64,000 nucleotides of DNA from Desulfofustis sp. PB-SRB1 (GTDB taxonomy: Bacteria; Desulfobacterota; Desulfobulbia; Desulfobulbales; Desulfocapsaceae): contig JAEQMT010000037.1 of assembly GCA_016722945.1 (NCBI GenBank), positions 1-64,000 of the forward strand. The letters are read 5' to 3'. Positions within the stretch are counted from its first letter, which is position 1. Every line of letters begins with the position of its first letter. The notes beneath the pieces were generated by a model. It ran no database searches, was not told the origin of the DNA, and worked only from the letters and a program-made list of their open reading frames with translations. Below, piece by piece: positions 26,501-34,288 of the stretch. The position numbers were made by a program, and so were the translations under genes.

Positions 26501-27532
26501 GATGAAGATGCCGCCGGCGACTCCCGCCGCAAACAAACCGCCAAAGGTGACGGCGATACGAACCGACTCAGGCAGCAGGGAGCCCGCCCACGGCGCCAGC
26601 ATACCTGCGCCCATGCAGGCCGTGGCCGGCGCCAGCAATCGTTGCCAGGAGCAGGTCCGGCTGATTCGGGCGGCAACCATGGAGCCCAGGCAGACCCCCG
26701 CCATCAGAGCCACCGACATCATACTGGTGGCGGTGCGGGAGAGTCCCAACTCCGACAATCCCAGGGTGTTGATGACAAGCAGGGAACCTGAAGCAACAAA
26801 ATAGAAAAAGGCATCAGCCAGAACCGCTACCAGCAGTGGTCGGTCATGCTTTAAGCCAATCACATCCTTGAGGCTCTGAATCGGCCCCAGCCACGGAAAT
26901 GGCCGCGATGCCCCGGCCGGTGAGCGCCTGGCCACTCCAAACGATGTGATGATTCCCAGCAGGGCGATGAGCAGGACGGCGCCCGCCACCAGCAGCCGGC
27001 CAAAGGGGATGGTGAGTTCATACCAGTGTTGATCAAGACCGATGCCCGCCAGGGCGGTGCCGGCCAGCACCGCCGAGGTGGTGGCCACCTTGAGCATGGC
27101 ATTGGCGGTGGGAACGAAATGCTCGGGATAGAGCTCGGGGATGGAGCCGTTCAAGGCCGGACTGAACAAGGTGGATTGCAGCGCCATTAAAAAGACCATG
27201 GCAAGGATGCAGGGCCAGTTCAGGGTGATGATGCCGTAGGCGCCGATAGCCATGGCCGCCAGTTCCAGCAGTTTGACGCCGATTACCACATTGCGCTTGG
27301 CAAACCGGTCGGCCAGCCAGCCGCCCCAGGCGGAAAAGAGGATAAAGGGCAGGGCAAAGAGCACCGTTGCGCTTCCCTGCAGGCCGGCAAGGCCCGCTCC
27401 CACGGCCAGGAGCAGGGCCGCCTGTTTGAAGAAGTTATCGTTGAAAACGCCCAGGAAATAGGTGGTCGCCATGGCCGCAAAAGGTGCTCGGGCCGCCTTG
27501 ATCTGTTTTGCATCGGTTTGTCCGGTATCCAT
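23576..27532 (-). CDS. MFS transporter-PlsC acyltransferase-ACP-acyl ligase fusion (LplT/Aas-like)
   Basis: A 1318-residue multidomain protein. Residues ~20-410 are a 12-helix MFS domain like lysophospholipid flippase LplT (ATTYFLGVFNDNFFKQAA). Residues ~440-650 are a PlsC-type acyltransferase with NHPALID near 467 and FYPAGRLYRSG near 547. A phosphopantetheine-attachment domain lies near 700-770 (DLGLDSLSALEL, Ser near 727). The C-terminal ~520 residues are an AMP-forming acyl ligase (VILFTSGSEAAPKVVPLS near 960, then YKTGDLVVVEDG). It combines in one chain the flipping and re-acylation of lysophospholipids done by LplT and Aas in E. coli, plus a built-in acyl carrier. It is monocistronic. 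Confidence 0.9.
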   Translation of the reverse strand: MDTGQTDAKQIKAARAPFAAMATTYFLGVFNDNFFKQAALLLAVGAGLAGLQGSATVLFALPFILFSAWGGWLADRFAKRNVVIGVKLLELAAMAIGAYGIITLNWPCILAMVFLMALQSTLFSPALNGSIPELYPEHFVPTANAMLKVATTSAVLAGTALAGIGLDQHWYELTIPFGRLLVAGAVLLIALLGIITSFGVARRSPAGASRPFPWLGPIQSLKDVIGLKHDRPLLVAVLADAFFYFVASGSLLVINTLGLSELGLSRTATSMMSVALMAGVCLGSMVAARISRTCSWQRLLAPATACMGAGMLAPWAGSLLPESVRIAVTFGGLFAAGVAGGIFIIPVASFIQTRPAAVDKGRIISASNFVSFSAILGAGYLYSVAQPLGLPSVLLFGMGIICITIAPLFILAARSERGGRRGMLGRLALRGAASALSLLVRRRYQLTIKGLDHIERGDDERGIIFLPNHPALIDPVLVGTTLMQNGFAPRPVSDVHQARKPLVRHVLRAINAIEIPDVGRDGRGVRQQTEAALRRAGEALNNGEHLLFYPAGRLYRSGREIVGGNSGTATILSHAPDARIVLVRTTGLWGSSFSWASGKPPALLRDVGRHLLHLLAGGFFFTPKRPVTIEFIEQADFPRHADKRSINTFLEQFYNEPNEPCTQVPYYRWRRAAGQVRAEGARTASPPDTASIDTTIKDQVMAKVAELAGVDAVRESDLVMADLGLDSLSALELAVWVEQTYGVAAEQTEDLTRVAHWIAAAAGQAGLTDTAASVPISRRWFAERGRQRLHPAAGDNLAEIILNQAVAMPDQPIVADRRSGVKTYRDLLTTVFVLLPQIKRLKDERIGIMLPASVASVIAWLSVMYSGKTPVMINWTVGERNLRHCLRTAKVSTIISASQLVGRLGRYGINADRLAVDWFLLDRRAAAMSFTRKLTGVVQARFMPRRLAATPISETAVILFTSGSEAAPKVVPLSHRNIMANLADFAEAITFTRGDRLLGMLPPFHSLGFSGTQVMPLCLGLPTAYQPDPTQGAQIAAMVDDFAITVTVGTPAFIKNMMHAAHPGALTSLRLVFTGAEACPADVYRQFQHHCPDAVLCEGYGITECSPLVSINNPEQPRPGTIGRVMPSMETLIVHPETHEVLAPGERGMLLVAGPNVFAGYGGGHDSSPFVYLLGKQWYKTGDLVVVEDGVLVFAGRLKRFVKKAGEMISLPAIEALLGDHFADRCSDGPCLAVESAGDEAHPELVLFTTFDVELDEINRAIRTGGLSSLHWISKVVRIDELPLLGTGKIDYKALQREVARDVLATHDISAEYTKLRN

Positions 27533-27938
27533 TGTCGCCTCCGTATATACATAGGTGTGCAGAGTTGATACCGGTTGAGCATTTTATGTGCCAGCCAACC
27601 ACTTTATAAAAAGTAAAACAAAAACAAATAGTTAAAAATTCAGCCACGTCAGAAAAATGGAAATTGAGGACAAAAAAAGAATATAAATCAAGCAAAAAAT
27701 GAACATCTGGGGCCAACAAAATAGGCACGTTGCGTACAACGATCTCGTTCTCATCCGGAAGGGTCGCACTCCAGCGCGACCACACGAATGAGACAGGAAA
27801 AAGAGCAGTAGAAGAAAAATCTTGTTGGAGAAAAGGATCAGCCGTTCATTGCACCCTCGACGGCTATACAGATGTTACGCGACTCGAGCCCGCAACACGC
27901 TCTTGTCCAGAAGCCGGCACAAGCCCCGGAGCCCGCGA
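27533..27938. other. Intergenic region, about 400 bases
   Basis: Upstream of the fusion gene on the minus strand is a 100-base A/T-rich stretch (27600-27710) that probably holds its promoter. I see no gene, repeat or RNA here; the open frames lack ribosome-binding sites and homology. Confidence 0.4.
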
Positions 27939-28436
27939 TCAGTCCATGGGTACGACGGCGTACCCCTGCGCCTGATAGCCGATCATGGCGACGTACCCGT
28001 TGGTGACGATCTCGATTTCCGGCAATGCATCGGCTACCTCAATTTCTCGAGCGGTAGCGGCGATTCTGCACTGCTCCAAACTGAGGCCGGCGTCGGCAAG
28101 CATCTTGATGTGTGTCTGAATCTGCTCTTTGATGTCCACTTCGTCTTCAATGACGTAATAATCTTCCACCGTTACGTAACGCGAGGCCCCACCCCGAAAA
28201 CCTGCCACCGCCGTTACCGAAACGCCGCTTTCCACAAGATCGTCGATGGTGCGCTCGATGAGTTTGAGCCGTTTGAGCAGCAAGGCGGGATCACCCACAT
28301 TGACATCGAAATAGACCTTCACTTCATCTACCCCCCGCACTCCGTCTCCATGAGATGCAGCGGGAGCACTCACGGCAATACCAGCCGCGATGAAAACAGC
28401 CGTCATGAGAGATGAAACAGCAAGGATTATCCGCAT
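27939..28436 (-). CDS. Secreted DsrE-like protein
   Basis: A 165-residue protein with a signal peptide (MRIILAVSSLMTAVFIAAGI ending in an alanine-rich cleavage site) and a DsrE/F-like fold (VKVYFDVNVGDPALLLKRLK, then VAGFRGGASRYV). DsrE-fold proteins handle sulfur or sulfane groups, but the conserved active Cys of DsrE is not obvious; the only visible Cys is in LEQCRIAAT, at a position plausible for the family. The ATG at 28436 follows AAGGAGGTG; the longer upstream frame is rejected. It is probably periplasmic and co-transcribed with the small secreted protein upstream. Confidence 0.78.
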   Translation of the reverse strand: MRIILAVSSLMTAVFIAAGIAVSAPAASHGDGVRGVDEVKVYFDVNVGDPALLLKRLKLIERTIDDLVESGVSVTAVAGFRGGASRYVTVEDYYVIEDEVDIKEQIQTHIKMLADAGLSLEQCRIAATAREIEVADALPEIEIVTNGYVAMIGYQAQGYAVVPMD

Positions 28437-28450
28437 GACAACACCTCCTT

Positions 28451-28801
28451 TCAACATCCAAGGTCCAGCAATTTTTCGATTTTAACGGCCTCGTTGCGCC
28501 CGTCATGCACAAAATACCAGACCTTTATATCCTGTTTCTCGCTGAGGTCGTCAATGGTATTCATGTTCTTCAGGATGGTATCCGGGCCAAAGTGGATGGT
28601 TATCCGCTTACCCTTAAGCGGCCTTACGATAACGGCGTTTTCAGAGCCGTCAATCTCGCTGACCAGCCCACGCAGATATATCGGTTCAGTGCTGGAGCGC
28701 TGCATGTCCACATCATCAGCGGCAACAGCGGCTGTTTGCATAAGCAACAGAACCAGGGCCAGGATAACGAGTGCAATTGACTTGCTATGTAGGTTTTTCA
28801 T
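28451..28801 (-). CDS. Small secreted hypothetical protein, 116 aa
   Basis: The N-terminal signal peptide (SIALVILALVLLLMQTAAVA) is followed by a ~90-residue beta-rich domain (IYLRGLVSEIDGSENAVIVR, then TIHFGPDTIL and KVWYFVHDGRNEAVKIEKLL). The layout suggests a small OB-like periplasmic domain, but I do not recognise the family. GGAG lies five bases before ATG 28801. The DsrE-like gene follows 14 bases downstream, so the two likely form an operon. Confidence 0.7.
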   Translation of the reverse strand: MKNLHSKSIALVILALVLLLMQTAAVAADDVDMQRSSTEPIYLRGLVSEIDGSENAVIVRPLKGKRITIHFGPDTILKNMNTIDDLSEKQDIKVWYFVHDGRNEAVKIEKLLDLGC

Positions 28802-28977
28802 ATAAGCTCCAGGAAAGTGATTTTTCCGCGGGCGAGTGGACGAACATCACCTGAAACAACGGTTATAACCTTCGCCTTATTGTCAAGAGAGCGAGCAGGA
28901 CGCGCTTCACAAGATGCTTGCCAAAGCGGGCCGCATTTGATTTGAATGGGCGCCCCGGAAACGTTTCGCAGGTTCCA

Positions 28978-29688
28978 ATGAAAACGAACAGACACCACAC
29001 CGTCAAACAATTCATGGCCGGCAGCCGCCAGGCCCTGCCCATTGTTCTTGGCTATCTGCCGGTAGCTTTTGCCTACGGGGTGCTGGCCCAGAAAAGCGGG
29101 TTGAACGGCATCAACGCCATCGGCATGTCGATCATCGTCTTTGCCGGCAGCGCCCAGCTGATCGGCGCGGCCATGTTCGCGGCGGGCGCATCACCGGCGG
29201 CGCTGATCGTCACCACCTTTTTAGTCAACCTTCGCCATCTGCTCATGTCGGCCGCCCTGGCGCCCAAGCTTAGCGGCTGGAAAAAACATCACCTCGCCCT
29301 ATTCGGCTATGAGTTGACCGATGAGACCTTTGCCCTGCACACCATGCGCATGGCTCGCGCCATCCCGCCGATGGCCGAGACCTTCGGGGTGAACGTCACC
29401 GCCCAGTGTTCCTGGGTGGCCGGCAGCATCATCGGCTTTTTCGCCGGCGGCCGGATCACCCAGGTGGAAGCCATCGGCCTCGACTACGCCCTGCCGGCCA
29501 TGTTTATCGCCCTGCTCGTGCCGCAACTCATCACTGCCTCCCATCTGGCGGCGGCAGCCCTGGCCGGGGCATTGTCGACCGTATTGTATCTGGCCGGTCT
29601 GTCCCAATCTCATGTCATCGCCGCCACCATTATCGGGGCGAGCGCCGGACTCTGGATCGAATCATGGATCAGACCCAGATCTTCCTGA
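28978..29688 (+). CDS. azlC: AzlC-family branched-chain amino acid exporter subunit
   Basis: A 236-residue membrane protein with the AzlC signature GSRQALPIVLGYLPVAFAYG and NLRHLLMSAALAP. Together with AzlD it exports branched-chain amino acids or related compounds (BrnFE/YgaZH family). ATG 28978 matches the family start. AzlD begins inside the last codons (25-base overlap), so the two are coupled. Confidence 0.9.
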   Translation: MKTNRHHTVKQFMAGSRQALPIVLGYLPVAFAYGVLAQKSGLNGINAIGMSIIVFAGSAQLIGAAMFAAGASPAALIVTTFLVNLRHLLMSAALAPKLSGWKKHHLALFGYELTDETFALHTMRMARAIPPMAETFGVNVTAQCSWVAGSIIGFFAGGRITQVEAIGLDYALPAMFIALLVPQLITASHLAAAALAGALSTVLYLAGLSQSHVIAATIIGASAGLWIESWIRPRSS

Positions 29689-29987
29689 CAATCTGCGGTA
29701 TGGGGGCGGTCACTTATCTGCCGCGCGTCCTCCCCATGCTGATTCTCTCCGGCCGCACCCTGCCCCACTGGCTGGTGCGCTGGCTCAGCTATCTGCCGGC
29801 CACCGTGCTGGCCGCCCTGCTCATCCCCTCGCTGTTGTGCCGGAACGCAGAGCTGTCGATTACCGCCGACAATCTCTATCTGCTGGCGGCTATCCCCACC
29901 GTTATTGTCGCCTGGCGCGGGCGCAGCTTTTTCGGCACCATCGCCTTCGGCATGGTTCTGGTGGCGTTGCTGAGGTACCTGTTATGA
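29664..29987 (+). CDS. azlD: AzlD-family exporter subunit
   Basis: A 107-residue, three- to four-helix partner of AzlC. The motif CGMGAVTYLPRVLPMLILSG near the N-terminus is typical. The true start is ATG 29664 (MDQTQIFLTI), not the earlier ATG of the same frame. Normal length; no sign of damage. Confidence 0.9.
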   Translation: MDQTQIFLTICGMGAVTYLPRVLPMLILSGRTLPHWLVRWLSYLPATVLAALLIPSLLCRNAELSITADNLYLLAAIPTVIVAWRGRSFFGTIAFGMVLVALLRYLL

Positions 29988-30020
29988 TGACTTCGGAAAA
30001 ACTTCGGCCAAGGTGAAAAA

Positions 30021-30183
30021 TGATGAGTTCGTAAAAACCTCAAAATTGCTTGCTACCGTCATTCCCGCCCTCGATAACAACACTCAAGGGCAGGCTGCAG
30101 CGGGAATCCAGTGATTTCAATTAATGATGGATGTTGGGTCAATTCCGCCAATGACGGGCATATAAGTTTTTACGAAAGCATCA
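30021..30183 (-). repeat. MITE-like repeat, copy D (inverted)
   Basis: A 163-base copy in the opposite orientation to A-C (TGATGAGTTCGTAAAAACC ... GTTTTTACGAAAGCATCA). It carries the same long loop between the GTCATTCCCGC and GCGGGAATCC arms. It sits between the converging azlD and glutaryl-CoA dehydrogenase genes. Confidence 0.88.
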
Positions 30184-30196
30184 AAAAATATCCCGA

Positions 30197-31381
30197 TCAC
30201 CGAAATGCGGACAGGCCGGTGATTTCCTGGCCGATGATGAGTTCATGGATATCATGGGTGCCCTCGTAGGTGAGCACCGACTCAAGATTGGCGGCGTGCC
30301 GCATAACCGGATACTCGCCCATGATACCGTTGGCCCCAAGAATGGTGCGGGCATTGCGGCAGATGGCAAGGGCGGTGGCAACGCTGTTCATCTTGGCCAT
30401 GGAGATTCTGGCGGCGGTGGCGGCGCCGCGCTCTTTGAGGCGCCCGAGCTGGAAGACAAGCAGCTGGGCGGTGGTGAGCGCGGTCACCATCTCCACCAGC
30501 TTTTTCTGCTGGAGCTGAAAGGAACCGATGGGCCGGTCGAACTGGACCCGCTCGCCGGCGTAGGCAAGAGCCGTCTGATAACAGTGTTCGGCGCCACCCA
30601 GCACCCCCCAGGCAATCCCGTAGCGGGCCTGATTGAGACATGAGAGTGGCCCCTTGAGGCCGACCGCGCCGGCAAGCAGGGACTGCTCTTCGTCCACCAC
30701 CACGTTATTGAGCACCAGCTCGGAGGTGACCGAGGCGCGCAGGCTCCATTTGTTCTTCATGCGCACCGTCGAAAAGCCGGGTGTGTCCGTTTCCACCAGA
30801 AAGCCGCGAATGCCCTCTTCGGTGCGTGCCCAGATCAGCGCCAGCTGGGCGATGGAGCCGTTGGTGATCCACATCTTGGCGCCGTTGATAAGCCAGCTCC
30901 CATCGTTTTGGCGCACCGCGCGGGTACGCATGCCGGAGGGATTGGAGCCGAAATCGGGCTCGGTCAACCCGAAACAGCCGATCACCTCACCGGTGGCCAG
31001 CCGCGGCAGCCAGCGCTCCTTCTGCTGCTCACTGCCATAGGCGTAAATCGGATACATCACCAGCGAACCCTGCACCGAGGCAAGACTGCGCAGGGCCGAA
31101 TCGCCGCGCTCCAGCTCATACATGAGCAGCCCGTAGCCGGTGGCGGAAAGCCCAGCGCACCCGTAGCGCGCCGGCAGGGTTGGACCGAAAAAGCCCAACT
31201 CACCCATGGGCGGGATCAGCTGGGCGGGAAAGGACTCGGTCTGAGCGTGCGCGTCGATTACCGGCAGGACCTTCTCGTTGACGAATTCCCGCGCTGTCTG
31301 CCGGACAAGCCGCTCCTCATCGCTCAGATCCGCCTCGATATCGAGAAAATCAGTCAGGTGCGGGGAGGTGTCGGCGTTCAT
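30197..31381 (-). CDS. gcdH: Glutaryl-CoA dehydrogenase-like acyl-CoA dehydrogenase
   Basis: A 394-residue FAD enzyme of the GCDH branch: SLVMYPIYAYGSEQQKERWL, then GCFGLTEPDFGSNPSGM and the catalytic base in SVLTYEGTHDIH near residue 373. GCDH oxidises glutaryl-CoA to crotonyl-CoA (decarboxylating) or to glutaconyl-CoA in some sulfate reducers; the sequence alone does not tell which. It would feed crotonyl-CoA to the PHA and butyrate enzymes nearby. It is monocistronic, with electron-transfer flavoprotein genes not in the window. Confidence 0.87.
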   Translation of the reverse strand: MNADTSPHLTDFLDIEADLSDEERLVRQTAREFVNEKVLPVIDAHAQTESFPAQLIPPMGELGFFGPTLPARYGCAGLSATGYGLLMYELERGDSALRSLASVQGSLVMYPIYAYGSEQQKERWLPRLATGEVIGCFGLTEPDFGSNPSGMRTRAVRQNDGSWLINGAKMWITNGSIAQLALIWARTEEGIRGFLVETDTPGFSTVRMKNKWSLRASVTSELVLNNVVVDEEQSLLAGAVGLKGPLSCLNQARYGIAWGVLGGAEHCYQTALAYAGERVQFDRPIGSFQLQQKKLVEMVTALTTAQLLVFQLGRLKERGAATAARISMAKMNSVATALAICRNARTILGANGIMGEYPVMRHAANLESVLTYEGTHDIHELIIGQEITGLSAFR

Positions 31382-31717
31382 CCAGCCAGCTTACCGGAAA
31401 AACTGTTTTTTGAAAGGTAAAAAAAGAATAAGCTTAGGCTGGATCAAGGGCGACATTTAAAAAATACTTACAAGCGCATACCAAGAAAGCAGCGGCGGCG
31501 ATTGATTGCCCTGCCAGCCGCCGAAACATCTATTGCGGGCATTGAAAAGCTCATTGAAAACCGGTGTCGAACAGGGTAGGATTGGCACGTTATACCTTTA
31601 ATCTACTGATCCTCCGGCGCGTATCGCGGATAACGGCCCGGCGGACGGTCTATCATCTACTTCATGAGTAAGATATAGGTATGCGGTTTTGCTCGTGAGC
31701 AATGGGGGGAGGTCACT
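31382..31717. promoter_or_regulatory. Divergent promoter region, gcdH / nfnAB
   Basis: About 335 bases between divergent genes. They should contain promoters for both, but I see no clear consensus boxes and no conserved RNA. The nfnA ribosome-binding site GGGGGGAGG lies at 31704-31712. Confidence 0.4.
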
Positions 31718-32554
31718 ATGTTTACCATCGTCAGACGCGAGGAAATGGCTCAGGGAACCGTTATTCTCAACGAAATCGAGGCGCCGCTCATCGCCAGAAA
31801 GGCCAAGCCGGGGCAATTCGTCATCCTCAAGGCCGGCGAGGACGGCGAGCGCATCCCGCTTACCATGGCCGAGACCGATCCCGACAAGGGCACCATCACC
31901 ATTATCTATATGGTAGTCGGCAAGTCCACCGCAATATTCAGAGATCTGGCGGTGGGCGACGGCTACCAGGACGTCATCGGCCCGCTGGGCAAGCCCACCC
32001 ATCTGGAGAAGGTTGGCAAGGTAATCTGCGTGGGCGGCGGCACCGGGGTGGCGGTGCTGCATCCCATCACCCGGGCGATGAAGGATGTGGGCAACGAGGT
32101 GGTCTGCATCATCGGCGCCCGCACCAAGGATCTGCTGATTCTCGAGGATCAGATGCGTGGCGCCTCCCATGACCTGCGGCTGTGTACCGACGACGGCTCG
32201 TACGGTCATCACGGCTTTGTCACCGAGGTGATGAAGGAGGTACTGGACGAGGGCGGGGTCAAACAGGTAGTGGCTATCGGCCCGGTACCGATGATGAAGG
32301 CGGTGAGCACTATTACCAAGGAGTACCAGGTGCCTACCCTGGTGAGCCTCAACCCGATCATGGTGGACGGTACCGGTATGTGCGGCGGCTGCCGGGTAAG
32401 TGTCGGCGGCGAAACCAAGTTCGCCTGCGTGGACGGTCCCGAGTTCGACGGCCATCAGGTGGATTTCGACGAGCTTAATCTGCGCCTGCGCGCCTATCTT
32501 GCCGACGAGAAGAAGTGCCACGAGGATTATTGCACCATCAGAGATGCGCGGTAG
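31718..32554 (+). CDS. nfnA: NfnA-type ferredoxin-NADP+ reductase subunit alpha
   Basis: A 278-residue FAD/NAD-binding subunit with a C-terminal [2Fe-2S] cluster. The FAD-binding RIPLTMAETD is near residue 48, the nucleotide-binding GGGTGVAVLHP near 110, and the cluster ligands in GTGMCGGCRVSVGG..CVDG near 225-240. In NfnAB this subunit takes NADH electrons and exchanges them through flavin bifurcation with NADPH and ferredoxin. It could also be called SudB, sulfide dehydrogenase/dihydroorotate dehydrogenase-like. nfnB follows 50 bases downstream. Confidence 0.88.
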   Translation: MFTIVRREEMAQGTVILNEIEAPLIARKAKPGQFVILKAGEDGERIPLTMAETDPDKGTITIIYMVVGKSTAIFRDLAVGDGYQDVIGPLGKPTHLEKVGKVICVGGGTGVAVLHPITRAMKDVGNEVVCIIGARTKDLLILEDQMRGASHDLRLCTDDGSYGHHGFVTEVMKEVLDEGGVKQVVAIGPVPMMKAVSTITKEYQVPTLVSLNPIMVDGTGMCGGCRVSVGGETKFACVDGPEFDGHQVDFDELNLRLRAYLADEKKCHEDYCTIRDAR

Positions 32555-32604
32555 CCATTGGTGGTGTTGCAACCATATTCAGCCGTTTACGGAGGGAGGA
32601 AATA

Positions 32605-34017
32605 ATGGCCGAAAAAGCAGCTAAACAAACGAAAAACCCGCGGGTACCCATGCCCGAACAGGAACCGCGGATCCGGGCCCGCAATTTTCTCGAGGTACCC
32701 ACCGGTTACACCGCCAAAATGGCCCAGGACGAAGCGGCCCGGTGCCTGCAGTGCAAAAAACCCGGCTGTGTTGATGGATGTCCGGTAAGCGTTGATATCC
32801 CCGGCTTTATCGATCTCATGGCCCAGGGCGACATGACCGGGGCGATCCGCAACCTGTGGGGCAAAAACGCCCTGCCGGCGGTGTGCGGCCGGGTATGCCC
32901 GCAGGAGATCCAGTGCGAGGGTAAATGTATTCTCGGCAAAAAGGGCGAACCGGTTGCCATCGGCAATCTGGAACGCTACTGCGCCGACTATGAACGGCAG
33001 TACGGCACCGGCGAGCTGCCCCCGAAACAGCCGGCCACCGGCAAGAGGGTTGCGGTAATCGGCTCTGGTCCGTCGGGACTGACGGTGGCGGGCGATCTTA
33101 TCGTCAAAGGCCATGACGTCACCATTTACGAGGCGTTTCACAAGCCGGGCGGGGTACTTATTTATGGTATTCCGGAATTTCGGCTGCCCAAGGAGATCGT
33201 CGCCCAGGAGGTCAACTTCCTCGAACGCCTCGGCGTCAGGGTGGAGTGCAACGCCGTGGTGGGTCGTACCGTATCATTGGACGAGCTGTTTGCGGAGGGC
33301 TATGACGCCATCTACATCGGGGTGGGCGCCGGGCTGCCGCGCTTTATGAATATCGAGGGCGAAAACCTGGTGGGGATTCTCTCCGCCAACGAGTATCTGA
33401 CCCGGGCCAACCTCATGAAGGCCTACAAGTTCCCCGATGTGGACACCCCCATCCCCATGGGCAAAAACGTGGTGGTGCTGGGCGCCGGTAACGTCGCCAT
33501 GGACGCGGCCCGCACCGCCATGCGGCTGGGCGCCGAGTCGGTAAAAATCGTCTACCGCCGCTCACGCGAGGAGATGCCCGCCCGTAAGGCGGAGATTCAT
33601 CATGCCGAGGAAGAGGGCATCGAGATGTTCCTACTCACCAACCCTACCCGCTATCTGGGTAATGACGAGGGGCGTCTCACCGGTATGGAGTGTCTGCGCA
33701 TGGAGCTGGGCGAACCGGACGACTCCGGCCGGCGGCGACCGGTGGCAATTGACGGCTCTGAATTTCAGCTGGAGTGCGATCTCTGTATCGTCGCCGTGGG
33801 CTCCGGGGCCAACCCACTGCTTACCAGCGAGACGCCGGATATGAAGCTGAACCGATGGGGTTACATCGATGCCGATGAAAAAAACGGTAAGACCACCAAA
33901 AAAGGGGTATGGGCCGGCGGCGATATCGTCACCGGCGCCGCCACCGTCATCCTGGCCATGGGAGCGGGGCGGCTAGCGGCCGACTCGATGCACGACTATC
34001 TGACTCTGGGCTGGTAG
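32605..34017 (+). CDS. nfnB: NfnB-type bifurcating transhydrogenase subunit beta (GltD-like)
   Basis: A 470-residue flavoprotein. The N-terminal [4Fe-4S] domain has CLQCKKPGCVDGCP and CGRVCPQEIQCEGKC. The bifurcating-FAD/NADPH part has VAVIGSGPSGLTVAGD near residue 152 and VVVLGAGNVAMDAA near 290, ending GGDIVTGAATVILAMGAGRL. It is annotated elsewhere as homotetrameric glutamate synthase GltA, but pairing with NfnA indicates the NADH-dependent reduced ferredoxin:NADP+ oxidoreductase. ATG 32605 is preceded by GGAGGGAGG; an upstream ATG in frame is rejected. It supplies or consumes NADPH for the reductases of the PHA island. Confidence 0.9.
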   Translation: MAEKAAKQTKNPRVPMPEQEPRIRARNFLEVPTGYTAKMAQDEAARCLQCKKPGCVDGCPVSVDIPGFIDLMAQGDMTGAIRNLWGKNALPAVCGRVCPQEIQCEGKCILGKKGEPVAIGNLERYCADYERQYGTGELPPKQPATGKRVAVIGSGPSGLTVAGDLIVKGHDVTIYEAFHKPGGVLIYGIPEFRLPKEIVAQEVNFLERLGVRVECNAVVGRTVSLDELFAEGYDAIYIGVGAGLPRFMNIEGENLVGILSANEYLTRANLMKAYKFPDVDTPIPMGKNVVVLGAGNVAMDAARTAMRLGAESVKIVYRRSREEMPARKAEIHHAEEEGIEMFLLTNPTRYLGNDEGRLTGMECLRMELGEPDDSGRRRPVAIDGSEFQLECDLCIVAVGSGANPLLTSETPDMKLNRWGYIDADEKNGKTTKKGVWAGGDIVTGAATVILAMGAGRLAADSMHDYLTLGW

Positions 34018-34053
34018 ATACCATCAACAAGAATCTTACAGGAGAAACAGGTT

Positions 34054-34212
34054 ATGGACAAATGGGTATGTAAATTGTGCGGCTATGTATATGACCCCGC
34101 CGAAGGTGATCCCGGCAGCGGGGTTGCCCCCGGCACTGCCTGGGATGATGTACCGGATAGCTGGGCATGTCCCATCTGCGGGGCATCCAAAGAGGATTTC
34201 GAAAAAGAGTAG
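34054..34212 (+). CDS. Rubredoxin
   Basis: A 52-residue rubredoxin. The two iron-binding pairs are CKLCGY (residues 6-9) and CPICGA (39-42), with the usual [20 protein letters not shown] start. A one-electron carrier in the cytoplasm, often serving oxygen or peroxide reduction in anaerobes. GGAGAAACAG precedes ATG 34054 and the gene follows nfnB by 36 bases, so it is probably in the same transcript, which ends at the hairpin just downstream. Confidence 0.95.
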   Translation: MDKWVCKLCGYVYDPAEGDPGSGVAPGTAWDDVPDSWACPICGASKEDFEKE

Positions 34213-34222
34213 ACGGACCGCG

Positions 34223-34254
34223 GCGGGAAGGGTTTTCATTGCCCTTCCCGCTTT
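34223..34254. terminator. Intrinsic terminator between rubredoxin and mnmH
   Basis: Arms GCGGGAAGGG (34223-34232) and CCCTTCCCGC (34242-34251) with a nine-base loop, followed by TTTCT. It ends the nfnAB-rubredoxin transcript; the opposite strand ends in mnmH, so it may work both ways. Confidence 0.8.
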
Positions 34255-34288
34255 CTGAGCGCAAATTCACTAACGATCTTTTTCTGTA

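Noticed and set aside
31598-32572. Minus-strand open frame of 324 codons opposite nfnA
   Set aside because: A shadow frame over a well-recognised flavoprotein gene; its composition (His/Ala/Gly-rich) and lack of motifs argue against it.
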